NCBI GenBank assembly: GCA_024398365.1
Contig: JAKSJG010000014.1
Coordinates: 1-36,430, forward strand
Length of the DNA stretch: 36,430 nt
Reading direction: 5' to 3'
Source: Bacteroidales bacterium
GTDB taxonomy: Bacteria; Bacteroidota; Bacteroidia; Bacteroidales; UBA932
Position numbers and translations under genes: made by a program. The notes beneath the pieces are model-generated. The model worked only from the letters and a program-made list of their open reading frames with translations, searched no databases and was not told where the DNA came from. Within the stretch, counting starts at the first letter, position 1. Every line of letters begins with the position of its first letter. Below, one piece after another: positions 1 through 6,877 of this stretch.

Positions 1-237
1 ATAGTCAACAGCCTGCACCATCAGGCGGTCAAGGACATCCCACAGGGCTTCAAGGTCGTGGCTTATTCGCCGGACGGAGTCATCGAGGCTCTCGAGAGGA
101 CCGCACCTCTTGCGGACGCCTACACTGACGGCGGCGCCATGATCATAGGCACTCAGTTCCATCCGGAAATACTCGTGCGCGGCGACGACAAGTCCTGCCG
201 GGCCATTTTCAGGATGCTGGTGGAAGCTTCAAAATAA
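1..237 (+). CDS. C26 peptidase / class I glutamine amidotransferase-like protein (3' end only)
   Basis: The reading frame is open from base 1 to TAA at 235-237, so only the last 78 codons are present. It shows the usual C-terminal half of a gamma-glutamyl-GABA hydrolase-like (peptidase C26) protein: a VNSLHHQAV segment near residues 2-10 and a QFHPE segment near residues 55-59 that carries the catalytic His and Glu of the class I amidotransferase triad. The nucleophile Cys would lie upstream, outside the window. Proteins of this family hydrolyse gamma-glutamyl amide bonds in the cytoplasm. The substrate cannot be judged from this fragment. It ends about 100 bases before the next gene, with a strong hairpin between them. 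Confidence 0.8.
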   Translation: MVNSLHHQAVKDIPQGFKVVAYSPDGVIEALERTAPLADAYTDGGAMIIGTQFHPEILVRGDDKSCRAIFRMLVEASK

Positions 238-261
238 CAGAAATACAACTTTGCAATTCTG

Positions 262-304
262 CGCGATATTTCCTGAAATATGCTGAATTTTAGGAAATAT
301 CGCG
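262..304. repeat. Perfect 13-bp inverted repeat extending to an 18-bp stem
   Basis: Bases 262-274 are the exact reverse complement of bases 292-304. Pairing continues inward through one G-T wobble (275/291) and four A-T pairs (276-279 with 287-290), leaving a 7-base loop at 280-286. The element lies between the C26 peptidase stop and the next start. The arm ends directly against a TAATTTTG box. It could terminate the upstream transcript (the bases just after it are TAATTTT) or be an operator for the downstream promoter. The sequence alone does not decide between these. Confidence 0.8.
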
Positions 305-312
305 TAATTTTG
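305..312 (+). promoter_or_regulatory. Bacteroidetes-type -7 box (TAATTTTG)
   Basis: TAATTTTG matches the TAnnTTTG consensus of the primary Bacteroidetes sigma factor. It lies 26 bases before the chosen ATG of the nucleotidyltransferase at 339. I see no convincing TTTG at the -33 position; that space is occupied by the right arm of the inverted repeat. Confidence 0.5.
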
Positions 313-338
313 CATAATTACGTAAATTGTTGACTAAT

Positions 339-1253
339 ATGAAACCCACACTCCTCGTACTCGCAGCCGGAATGGGCTCAAGATATGGCTCCCTCAAGCA
401 GATGGACGGCCTCGGCCCTTGCGGCGAATCAATAATCGATTATTCAATCTATGACGCTATCCGTGCCGGCTTCGGCAAGATAGTCTTCATCATCCGCCAT
501 TCTTTCGAAGAGCCTTTCAAGAAGATGTACAACGCTGAAAAGTTCGGCGGCAAGGTTGAGGTGGAGTATGTATTCCAGGAGCTGGAATACCTTCCTGAAG
601 GCTACAGCGTGCCGGAAGGCCGCGAGAAGCCTTGGGGCACCAACCACGCGGTGATGATGGCCAAGGATGTCATCAAGGAGCCTTTCGCAGTCATCAACGG
701 TGACGATTTCTACGGCAAGGAAAGCTTCGAGTCCATCGCAGGCTTCCTCAATTCAGTGGAAGGCCGGAAGGACAAATACTGCATGGTGGGCTATACCCTC
801 GAGAATACCCTTTCCGACTTCGGCGGCGTGTCCCGCGGAGTCTGCGCCACAGACGAAAACGGCAATCTCCAGACCATCACAGAGCGCTTCGGCATCTGCA
901 GCAAGGGCGGACAGACCATCCACGTCGTTGACGGACAGGAGTTCCCTCTCCCTGCAGGCTGCCCTGTATCAATGAACTTCTGGGGCTTCACACCTGACTA
1001 TTTCGAACATTCAGAGAAACTCTTCAAGACTTTCCTTGACGAGCCTTCAACCAAGACCAACCTCAAGGCCGAGTTCTTCATCCCTTACGTGGTGGACCAT
1101 CTCATCAAGAGCAATCAGTCCAGCTTCAAGGTGCTCCGCTGCGATGCCAAGTGGTTCGGTGTCACATACAAGGAGGACCGTCCTTTCGTAGTCGAGAAGA
1201 TACAGAAGCTCATCGACGCCGGCGTATATCCTAACAGCCTCTGGAACAAATAA
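339..1253 (+). CDS. Nucleotidyltransferase (NTP_transferase family)
   Basis: This predicted cytoplasmic enzyme of 304 residues has the N-terminal nucleotide-binding signature of sugar-1-phosphate nucleotidyltransferases: LVLAAGMGSRYGSLKQ near residues 6-21, and INGDDFYG later, which gives the metal-binding aspartates. The frame can be extended to TTG at 327, but the ATG at 339 puts the start directly before the typical MKPTLLVLAAG beginning and is preferred. Family members transfer a nucleotidyl group from an NTP to a sugar phosphate or related alcohol phosphate. The particular substrate is not visible. It is followed 4 bases later by a flippase-like membrane protein and then a sugar/nucleoside kinase, so a role in making or exporting an envelope precursor is plausible but inferred. 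Confidence 0.88.
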   Translation: MKPTLLVLAAGMGSRYGSLKQMDGLGPCGESIIDYSIYDAIRAGFGKIVFIIRHSFEEPFKKMYNAEKFGGKVEVEYVFQELEYLPEGYSVPEGREKPWGTNHAVMMAKDVIKEPFAVINGDDFYGKESFESIAGFLNSVEGRKDKYCMVGYTLENTLSDFGGVSRGVCATDENGNLQTITERFGICSKGGQTIHVVDGQEFPLPAGCPVSMNFWGFTPDYFEHSEKLFKTFLDEPSTKTNLKAEFFIPYVVDHLIKSNQSSFKVLRCDAKWFGVTYKEDRPFVVEKIQKLIDAGVYPNSLWNK

Positions 1254-1257
1254 TGCT

Positions 1258-2271
1258 ATGAAGATCACCGCCAAAGGAGCCATAAAGTGGACGCTGCTGC
1301 TGGCATTGTCAGCGGTGCTGCTGTATTTCGCCTTCCGCGGCCTGAGCTGGGACGATTTCGTCACCGGCCTGAAGAACTGCGACTGGCGCTGGATAGTCGG
1401 CACCATGCTCCTGCAGTGGCTCATCACATATCTGCGCGGCAACCGCTGGCGCATAATGATGCGTCCGCTGAGCAAGGACATCACCCGCCGCGAGACTTAT
1501 GACGCCTATGCGATCTGCTATCTCGCCAACATCGCCTTCCCGCGTTCCGGTGAGGTGGTGCGCTGCGGCCTGATGGCCCAGACCCGCAAGGCCAGTTTCG
1601 AAGGCTCCCTCGGCACGGTGGTGATCGAGCGCACCTGGGACCTGCTCTGCGTGGTCCTTGCCTGCCTGCCGCTCTTCTTCTTCGGCCGCTTCAGGGATTT
1701 CCTGGTGGAGAAGATGTTCCGCCCTGCGGCGGAATCCATGCACCTGAGCTGGTTCTGGATCGCGGCCATCGCCATTGCCCTCATCGTGGTGGCGGTGCTC
1801 GTCATCCGCGCCAATGCGCAGAGGATATCCCGCTCCAAGGCCGGTGCAGCCTTCATCAAGTTCTTCAAGGGTCTGGCCGACGGCATCAAGGCAGGATTTG
1901 CGATGGAGCGCAAATGGCTCTTCTTCGCATACACCATCCTCATCTGGATAGGCTACTGGCTCTGCAGCCTCTGGACCATGTACGCATTCCCGGCCACGGC
2001 CGGAATGGACGGCATGGACGCCCTCTTCCTGATGGTGGTGGGCTCCCTGGGCTGGATAGTGCCGGTACAGGGCGGCTTCGGCGCATACCATTTCATCGTG
2101 GCCATGACACTTGTTCCGATATACGGATTTGATTACAACACAGGTCTGATCTTCGCAACCATCTCCCATGAGTCCCAGATAGTGCAGATGCTCGTCTGCG
2201 GTCTGCTGTCTCTGGTGAGCTGGGCGATTTTCAGCAAGAAATACAAGAAAAACACACAGGAAACCTTATGA
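1258..2271 (+). CDS. Flippase-like integral membrane protein (lysylphosphatidylglycerol synthase TM-domain family)
   Basis: This 337-residue inner-membrane protein has about seven to eight hydrophobic segments. They include ones at roughly residues 11-26, 42-56, 122-143, 162-183 and 221-240, plus several in the last third. The pattern, with an early Arg-rich LRGNRWRIMMRPL stretch and ERTWDLL near residue 123, matches the membrane part of MprF and its stand-alone relatives (UPF0104), which are thought to move lipids or lipid-linked groups across the membrane. There is no aminoacyl-transferase domain, so it is not a full MprF. The last codons overlap the next gene in an ATGA arrangement (2268-2271), which suggests translational coupling. 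The substrate is unknown. Confidence 0.85.
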   Translation: MKITAKGAIKWTLLLALSAVLLYFAFRGLSWDDFVTGLKNCDWRWIVGTMLLQWLITYLRGNRWRIMMRPLSKDITRRETYDAYAICYLANIAFPRSGEVVRCGLMAQTRKASFEGSLGTVVIERTWDLLCVVLACLPLFFFGRFRDFLVEKMFRPAAESMHLSWFWIAAIAIALIVVAVLVIRANAQRISRSKAGAAFIKFFKGLADGIKAGFAMERKWLFFAYTILIWIGYWLCSLWTMYAFPATAGMDGMDALFLMVVGSLGWIVPVQGGFGAYHFIVAMTLVPIYGFDYNTGLIFATISHESQIVQMLVCGLLSLVSWAIFSKKYKKNTQETL

Positions 2272-3263
2272 AATCCATACTCGGCATAGGCAATGCTCTG
2301 ACTGATATTCTGGCGGTGCTGCCGGATGACTCATTGCTCAAGACTTACAACCTTCCTCTGGGAAGCATGCAGCACGTGGATGCCACCACGGGCAACAAGA
2401 TCTGGGCTCAGCTCAAGCAGATCGGCGTACAGTACGTGGCCGGCGGCTCAGCAGCGAACACCATTTCCGGTACGGCGATCTTCGGCATGCCTTCAGGCTT
2501 CATAGGCAAGGTGGGAGATGACGAGCTCGGCTCGCTCTTCTTCTCTGACCAGAAGCAGAACGGCATACGCTCCCGCCTGCTCAAGGGCAATGCCGCTTCC
2601 GGACGCGCGATGGTCTTCATCACCGCGCCTAATGCTGACCGCACTTTCGCGACCTACCTCGGCGCTGCCGCCCAGCTGGAACCGGAGGACCTGAGGCCGG
2701 AATATTTCGACGGCTACGATTACCTGCACATCGAGGGCTATCTGGTGCAGAACCAGCGCCTCTTCCGCAGGGCAGTCGAGCTTGGCAAGGATCGCGGCAT
2801 GACCATTTCCGTCGATATGGCCTCCTACAATGTGGTGGAGTCCAACAACGCCTTCCTGCACGACATAGTCCGCAATTACGTTGACATAGTCTTCGCCAAT
2901 GAGACCGAGGCCAAAGCATTCACCGGCTTTGAGAATCCTGCCGAGTCTCTCAAGGCCATCTCCGAACTCTGCGACATCGCCATTGTCAAGATAGGCAAGG
3001 ACGGCTCCATGGTGCGCCGCGGCAATGAGCAGTATGTCATCGAGCCGTGGCCGGCAAATCCTATCGACGCCACGGGCGCCGGGGACACCTACGCCGCCGG
3101 CTTCCTCTATGCGCATGCCAGCGGAATGCCTCTGCTGACCTGCGGACAGGTGGGCAGCATCATCGCGGCGAAGGTGGTGGAAGTCATAGGTACCAAGATT
3201 GACATTCCGCGCTGGAGGGAGGCCAAGACCGAAATCCGCGCACTTATGGGAATAACGGAATAG
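2268..3263 (+). CDS. PfkB-family carbohydrate/adenosine-type kinase
   Basis: This 331-residue cytoplasmic kinase has both PfkB signatures. A GG pair at residues 59-60 is followed by SAANT, and the C-terminal motif DATGAGDTYAAGF at 267-279 contains the anion hole and the catalytic base D273. The N-terminal GNALTDI and the SADRTF-like ADRTFATYLGAA segment are typical of the adenosine kinase-like branch common in Bacteroidetes. It phosphorylates a sugar or nucleoside hydroxyl with ATP. Whether adenosine is the substrate cannot be settled here. A nucleoside-type permease lies three genes downstream, which is consistent with salvage but not proof. The start ATG overlaps the upstream gene by 4 bases. 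Confidence 0.9.
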   Translation: MKSILGIGNALTDILAVLPDDSLLKTYNLPLGSMQHVDATTGNKIWAQLKQIGVQYVAGGSAANTISGTAIFGMPSGFIGKVGDDELGSLFFSDQKQNGIRSRLLKGNAASGRAMVFITAPNADRTFATYLGAAAQLEPEDLRPEYFDGYDYLHIEGYLVQNQRLFRRAVELGKDRGMTISVDMASYNVVESNNAFLHDIVRNYVDIVFANETEAKAFTGFENPAESLKAISELCDIAIVKIGKDGSMVRRGNEQYVIEPWPANPIDATGAGDTYAAGFLYAHASGMPLLTCGQVGSIIAAKVVEVIGTKIDIPRWREAKTEIRALMGITE

Positions 3264-3272
3264 GAACTGATA

Positions 3273-4403
3273 ATGAAGTTTGAAGTACTTGCCACAGATC
3301 CGTGCAGCCAGGCCCGCTGCGGACGCATCACGACAGACCACGGCACGATAGAGACACCTATCTTCATGCCGGTGGGCACCGTGGGAAGCGTCAAGGGCGT
3401 ATATCACCGTGACCTGCGTGAAGACATAGGCGCACAGATAATTCTGGGCAATACATATCATCTGTACCTCCGTCCTGGCCTGGACATACTCAGGCGCGCG
3501 GGCGGACTGCACAAATTCACATCCTGGGACAGGCCGATACTGACCGACAGCGGCGGATTCCAGGTGTTTTCTCTCACACAGATACGCAAGATCACCGAGG
3601 AGGGCTGCACCTTCCAGTCGCATATCGACGGCTCGCGGCACACTTTCACCGCAGAGAACAATGTGGATACCCAGCGCATCATCGGCGCCGACATCATGAT
3701 GGCGCTCGACGAGTGCTGTCCTGGCGACGCGGACCGCAAATACGCCGAGAAATCCCTCCGGCTGACCCAGCACTGGCTGGAGCGCTATGCGAAGCATTTC
3801 CACGAGACCGAACCGCTCTACGGATATGACCAGACATTCTTCCCCATCATTCAGGGCTGCGTCTATCCTGACCTCAGGGTTGAGGCCTGCGAGCACGCTC
3901 TGCAATATGCGGATGCCGGCATAGCGATAGGCGGCTTGGCGGTCGGCGAGCCGACAGAGAAGATGTATGAGATGCTGGAGACGGTGGACCCTGTCATTCC
4001 GAAGAGCAAGGCCCGCTACCTGATGGGCGTGGGCACTCCGTCCAACCTGCTCGAGGCAATCGCGCGCGGCGTGGACATGTTCGACTGCGTGATGCCGACG
4101 CGCAACGGCCGCAACGGAATGATATTCACACTCAACGGCACCATCAACCTGCGCAACGCCAAGTGGGCTGACGACTTCTCCCCTCTGGATGAGACAGGCA
4201 CTTCATTTGTCGATCACACCTATACCAAGGCATACCTGAGGCATCTGGTCATTTCCGGAGAGATGCTGGCCGCCGAGATAGCCAGCGAGCACAATCTCGC
4301 GTTCTACCTCAATCTGGTCAGGCTTGCCCGCGAACACATACAGGCCGGCGACTTCCTGCAGTGGAAGAACGAGACCGTCAAAAAACTGGATACTAGACTC
4401 TGA
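3273..4403 (+). CDS. tgt: tRNA-guanine (queuine-type) transglycosylase
   Basis: This 376-residue TGT exchanges guanine-34 for a 7-deazaguanine base in tRNAs with GUN anticodons. The catalytic core is intact: D92 in TDSGGFQVF (residues 91-99) as acid/base, the GGLAVGE loop at 220-226, and the nucleophile D271 in MFDCVMPTRNGRNG. The family's usual C-terminal zinc site (C-x-C-x2-C plus a distal His) is not there. The three cysteine positions read G309, S311 and D314, and only H340 is kept. Length is normal. The stop overlaps the following permease start as TGATG, so the two genes are probably co-translated; a tgt-lptG pair is a familiar Bacteroidetes arrangement. Confidence 0.93.
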   Translation: MKFEVLATDPCSQARCGRITTDHGTIETPIFMPVGTVGSVKGVYHRDLREDIGAQIILGNTYHLYLRPGLDILRRAGGLHKFTSWDRPILTDSGGFQVFSLTQIRKITEEGCTFQSHIDGSRHTFTAENNVDTQRIIGADIMMALDECCPGDADRKYAEKSLRLTQHWLERYAKHFHETEPLYGYDQTFFPIIQGCVYPDLRVEACEHALQYADAGIAIGGLAVGEPTEKMYEMLETVDPVIPKSKARYLMGVGTPSNLLEAIARGVDMFDCVMPTRNGRNGMIFTLNGTINLRNAKWADDFSPLDETGTSFVDHTYTKAYLRHLVISGEMLAAEIASEHNLAFYLNLVRLAREHIQAGDFLQWKNETVKKLDTRL

Positions 4404-5503
4404 TGAAAAAGCTGAACATAAAAAAACTTGACTGGTACATCATAAAGAAGTTCATCGGAACGTACCTCTTCACGCTGCTCATCGTCATATTGGTCGTGAT
4501 CATCTTCGACCTCAGCGAGAAGATAGACAAGTTCGCGGAACATTCCGTTCCGATCAAGGAAATTGTCTTCGAGTACTACGGAGGTTTCATTCCGTGGATA
4601 CTCAACAGTTTCAGCCCGCTGTTCACCTTCCTGGCGGCCATCTTCTTCACGTCCCAGCTCGCCTCGCACAGCGAGATAGTGGCAATGCTCACCAGCGGTG
4701 TCAGCTTCAGGCGCCTGCTGCTGCCGTATATGGTGTCGGCGGCCTTCATCTGCGTGTTCAGCCTTGTGATGGGCATGTACATCATTCCTCCGGCCAATCA
4801 GCACCGGCTTGACTTCGAGAACAAGTATATCAAGACGCAGCGCGTGGCCAACGAGTCACGCAACATCCATTACCAGATAGCCCCGGGGCAGTTCGTCTAT
4901 GTGGAGCAGTTCAGCCCGTGGGCAAATACCGCCTATCGCTTCACTCTCGAAACCATAGACGTGGACAAGGGCGAGCTCCTCTCCAAGCTTTCCGCCGAAT
5001 CAGCTATGTGGGACTCCACCAAATGCGGCTGGAGGCTGCACAATTACTATGAGCGCGATTTCTACGGCGAGTCCGAGATGGTAAGGTCCGGCCGTGACAA
5101 GGATACGGTCATCAGTCTGACCATCGAGGATTTCTACCGAAGGAAAAACATTGTGGAATCGCTTTCCCAGAAGGATCTGGATGACCTTATTGACACCCAG
5201 AGGATGCGAGGTGACGCCATGGTCAAATATGCACTCATCGAGAAGAACAACCGCATCGCGATGCCGTTCTCCGCATTCATCCTGACCGTGATGGCGGTGG
5301 CTCTTTCATCCCGTAAGAAGAGGGGAGGCACCGGTATCAACATAGGCGTGGGACTGGCGCTGAGCTTCTCATACATATTGTTCCAGCGCTTCTCGCAGAT
5401 GTTCGTGCATACCGGCGCCCTTCCGCCTGTGGTGGCGATGTGGCTTCCTAACATGCTATACGCTGTAATAGCTTACTTCCTGTACAGAATAGCCCCTAAA
5501 TAG
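4403..5503 (+). CDS. LptF/LptG (YjgP/YjgQ) family lipopolysaccharide export permease
   Basis: This 366-residue inner-membrane protein has the YjgP/YjgQ layout. Three N-terminal membrane segments (about residues 15-35, 55-80 and 102-125) precede a soluble periplasmic stretch of roughly 150 residues, and three membrane segments follow in the last 80 residues. The start KLDWYIIKKFIGTYLFTLL is typical. Such proteins pair with a second permease and the LptB ATPase to extract LPS from the inner membrane and pass it to LptC/A. The probable partner is the longer permease half of the gene at 16131-18551. Since the copy next to tgt is usually the smaller LptG-like one, I lean to LptG without giving a symbol. 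Confidence 0.9.
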   Translation: MKKLNIKKLDWYIIKKFIGTYLFTLLIVILVVIIFDLSEKIDKFAEHSVPIKEIVFEYYGGFIPWILNSFSPLFTFLAAIFFTSQLASHSEIVAMLTSGVSFRRLLLPYMVSAAFICVFSLVMGMYIIPPANQHRLDFENKYIKTQRVANESRNIHYQIAPGQFVYVEQFSPWANTAYRFTLETIDVDKGELLSKLSAESAMWDSTKCGWRLHNYYERDFYGESEMVRSGRDKDTVISLTIEDFYRRKNIVESLSQKDLDDLIDTQRMRGDAMVKYALIEKNNRIAMPFSAFILTVMAVALSSRKKRGGTGINIGVGLALSFSYILFQRFSQMFVHTGALPPVVAMWLPNMLYAVIAYFLYRIAPK

Positions 5504-5522
5504 AATCTAAATATTTATTGCC

Positions 5523-6866
5523 ATGAATAGTAAAACAAACATCAAGATCAGGCTTATAATAATGAACTTCCTGATCTTCGCCTCATGGGGAGCATATCTC
5601 TGCTCTCTCGGTGTTTACCTGGGCCGCAACGGCATGGGCCCGAAGATCGGTTCCTTCTTCGCCATCCAGGGTATTGTGTCACTCTTCATGCCTACTCTGA
5701 TGGGCATCGTTGCTGACCGTTGGGTGCCTGCCCAGAAGGTGCTCAGCCTCTGCCACCTTCTCTCCGGCATCTTTATGACCATAGCCGGCATACAGGGCGC
5801 CAGATACGGTTCCTACATTGAGTTCGGCCAGATATTCCCTTATTACGCTCTGAGCGTGGCCTTCTTCATGCCGACCATCGCCCTCGGCAATTCAGTATCC
5901 TACAATGCCCTCACCAAGGCAGGCATGGATACGGTCAAGGATTTCCCGCCTATCCGCGTGTTCGGCACGGTGGGTTTCATACTTTCAATGTGGATAGTCA
6001 ATTTCACCGGATTCAAGGACAGCCATATGCAGCTCTTCGTGTCCGCTGCCTGGAGTTTCATCCTCGCAGCCTACGCTCTCACCCTGCCGGCATGCCCTGT
6101 CAACAGGCATCCTGAGTCCAGGTCCCTGGTCGATACACTCGGCCTCCGCGCATTCTCCCTTTTCAAGGACGGCAAGATGTGCATTTTCTTCATCTTCTCC
6201 TTCCTCCTCGGAATGTGCCTTCAGGTGACCAACGGCTTCGCCACCCCTTACCTTGACGCTTTCGGAAGAAATCCTGACTTTGCAAATGCATTTGCAGTCA
6301 AGAACAACGTATTCCTCTCATCCATATCCCAGGTGTCCGAGACACTCTGCATCCTTCTCATTCCGTTCTGCCTGCGCAAATTCGGCATCAAGAAGGTGAT
6401 GCTCATCTCCTTCATCGCCTGGTTCCTGCGCTTCGGCCTCCTCGGAGCCGGCAGCCCGACCGGATTCGGCCTCGTGCTCTTCGTGCTGTCAATGATAGTT
6501 TACGGCGTTGCCTTCGATTTCTTCAACATCAGCGGCTCCCTCTTCGTTGACCAGAATACCGACGAGAGCATTCGTTCCAGCGCCCAGGGTGTCTTCATGA
6601 TGATGACCAACGGTTTCGGCTCCACTCTCGGCGCATACTGCGCAGGTGCTGTAGTCAACCACTTCACACGCCGTCCCGGCTTCATCTTCGGCAAGACGAT
6701 GAAGGTCGAAGGCTGGGGCGACAACGCACGCGCCGCATTTGACAATCTGATGTCAGGCTGGCAGTCATCATGGTATGTGTTCGCAGCCTTCGCGCTCGTT
6801 CTCGCCATAGTGTTCGCCTTCGTATTCAAGTACAAGCATAATCCTGAGGCCGCAAAGGCCGAATAA
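5523..6866 (+). CDS. MFS transporter, nucleoside:H+ symporter-like
   Basis: This 447-residue membrane protein has about twelve hydrophobic helices and the compact loops of the NupG/XapB (nucleoside:H+ symporter) branch of the major facilitator superfamily. Supporting features are NFLIFASWGAYLCSLGVYL at the start, GIVADRW after the second helix, and a C-terminal GxxxG-rich segment ending in a basic tail. It would import nucleosides or a related solute across the inner membrane. It begins 20 bases after the permease gene and ends 11 bases before the first amidotransferase-like lipoprotein, so it is probably read on one transcript with both. Substrate assignment rests on family resemblance only. 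Confidence 0.85.
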   Translation: MNSKTNIKIRLIIMNFLIFASWGAYLCSLGVYLGRNGMGPKIGSFFAIQGIVSLFMPTLMGIVADRWVPAQKVLSLCHLLSGIFMTIAGIQGARYGSYIEFGQIFPYYALSVAFFMPTIALGNSVSYNALTKAGMDTVKDFPPIRVFGTVGFILSMWIVNFTGFKDSHMQLFVSAAWSFILAAYALTLPACPVNRHPESRSLVDTLGLRAFSLFKDGKMCIFFIFSFLLGMCLQVTNGFATPYLDAFGRNPDFANAFAVKNNVFLSSISQVSETLCILLIPFCLRKFGIKKVMLISFIAWFLRFGLLGAGSPTGFGLVLFVLSMIVYGVAFDFFNISGSLFVDQNTDESIRSSAQGVFMMMTNGFGSTLGAYCAGAVVNHFTRRPGFIFGKTMKVEGWGDNARAAFDNLMSGWQSSWYVFAAFALVLAIVFAFVFKYKHNPEAAKAE

Positions 6867-6877
6867 ATGAAATAATC

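Noticed and set aside
2493-3905. 470-codon open frame on the minus strand across the kinase and tgt
   Set aside because: It crosses two clearly real genes on the opposite strand and has no family features; GC-rich codon bias explains it.
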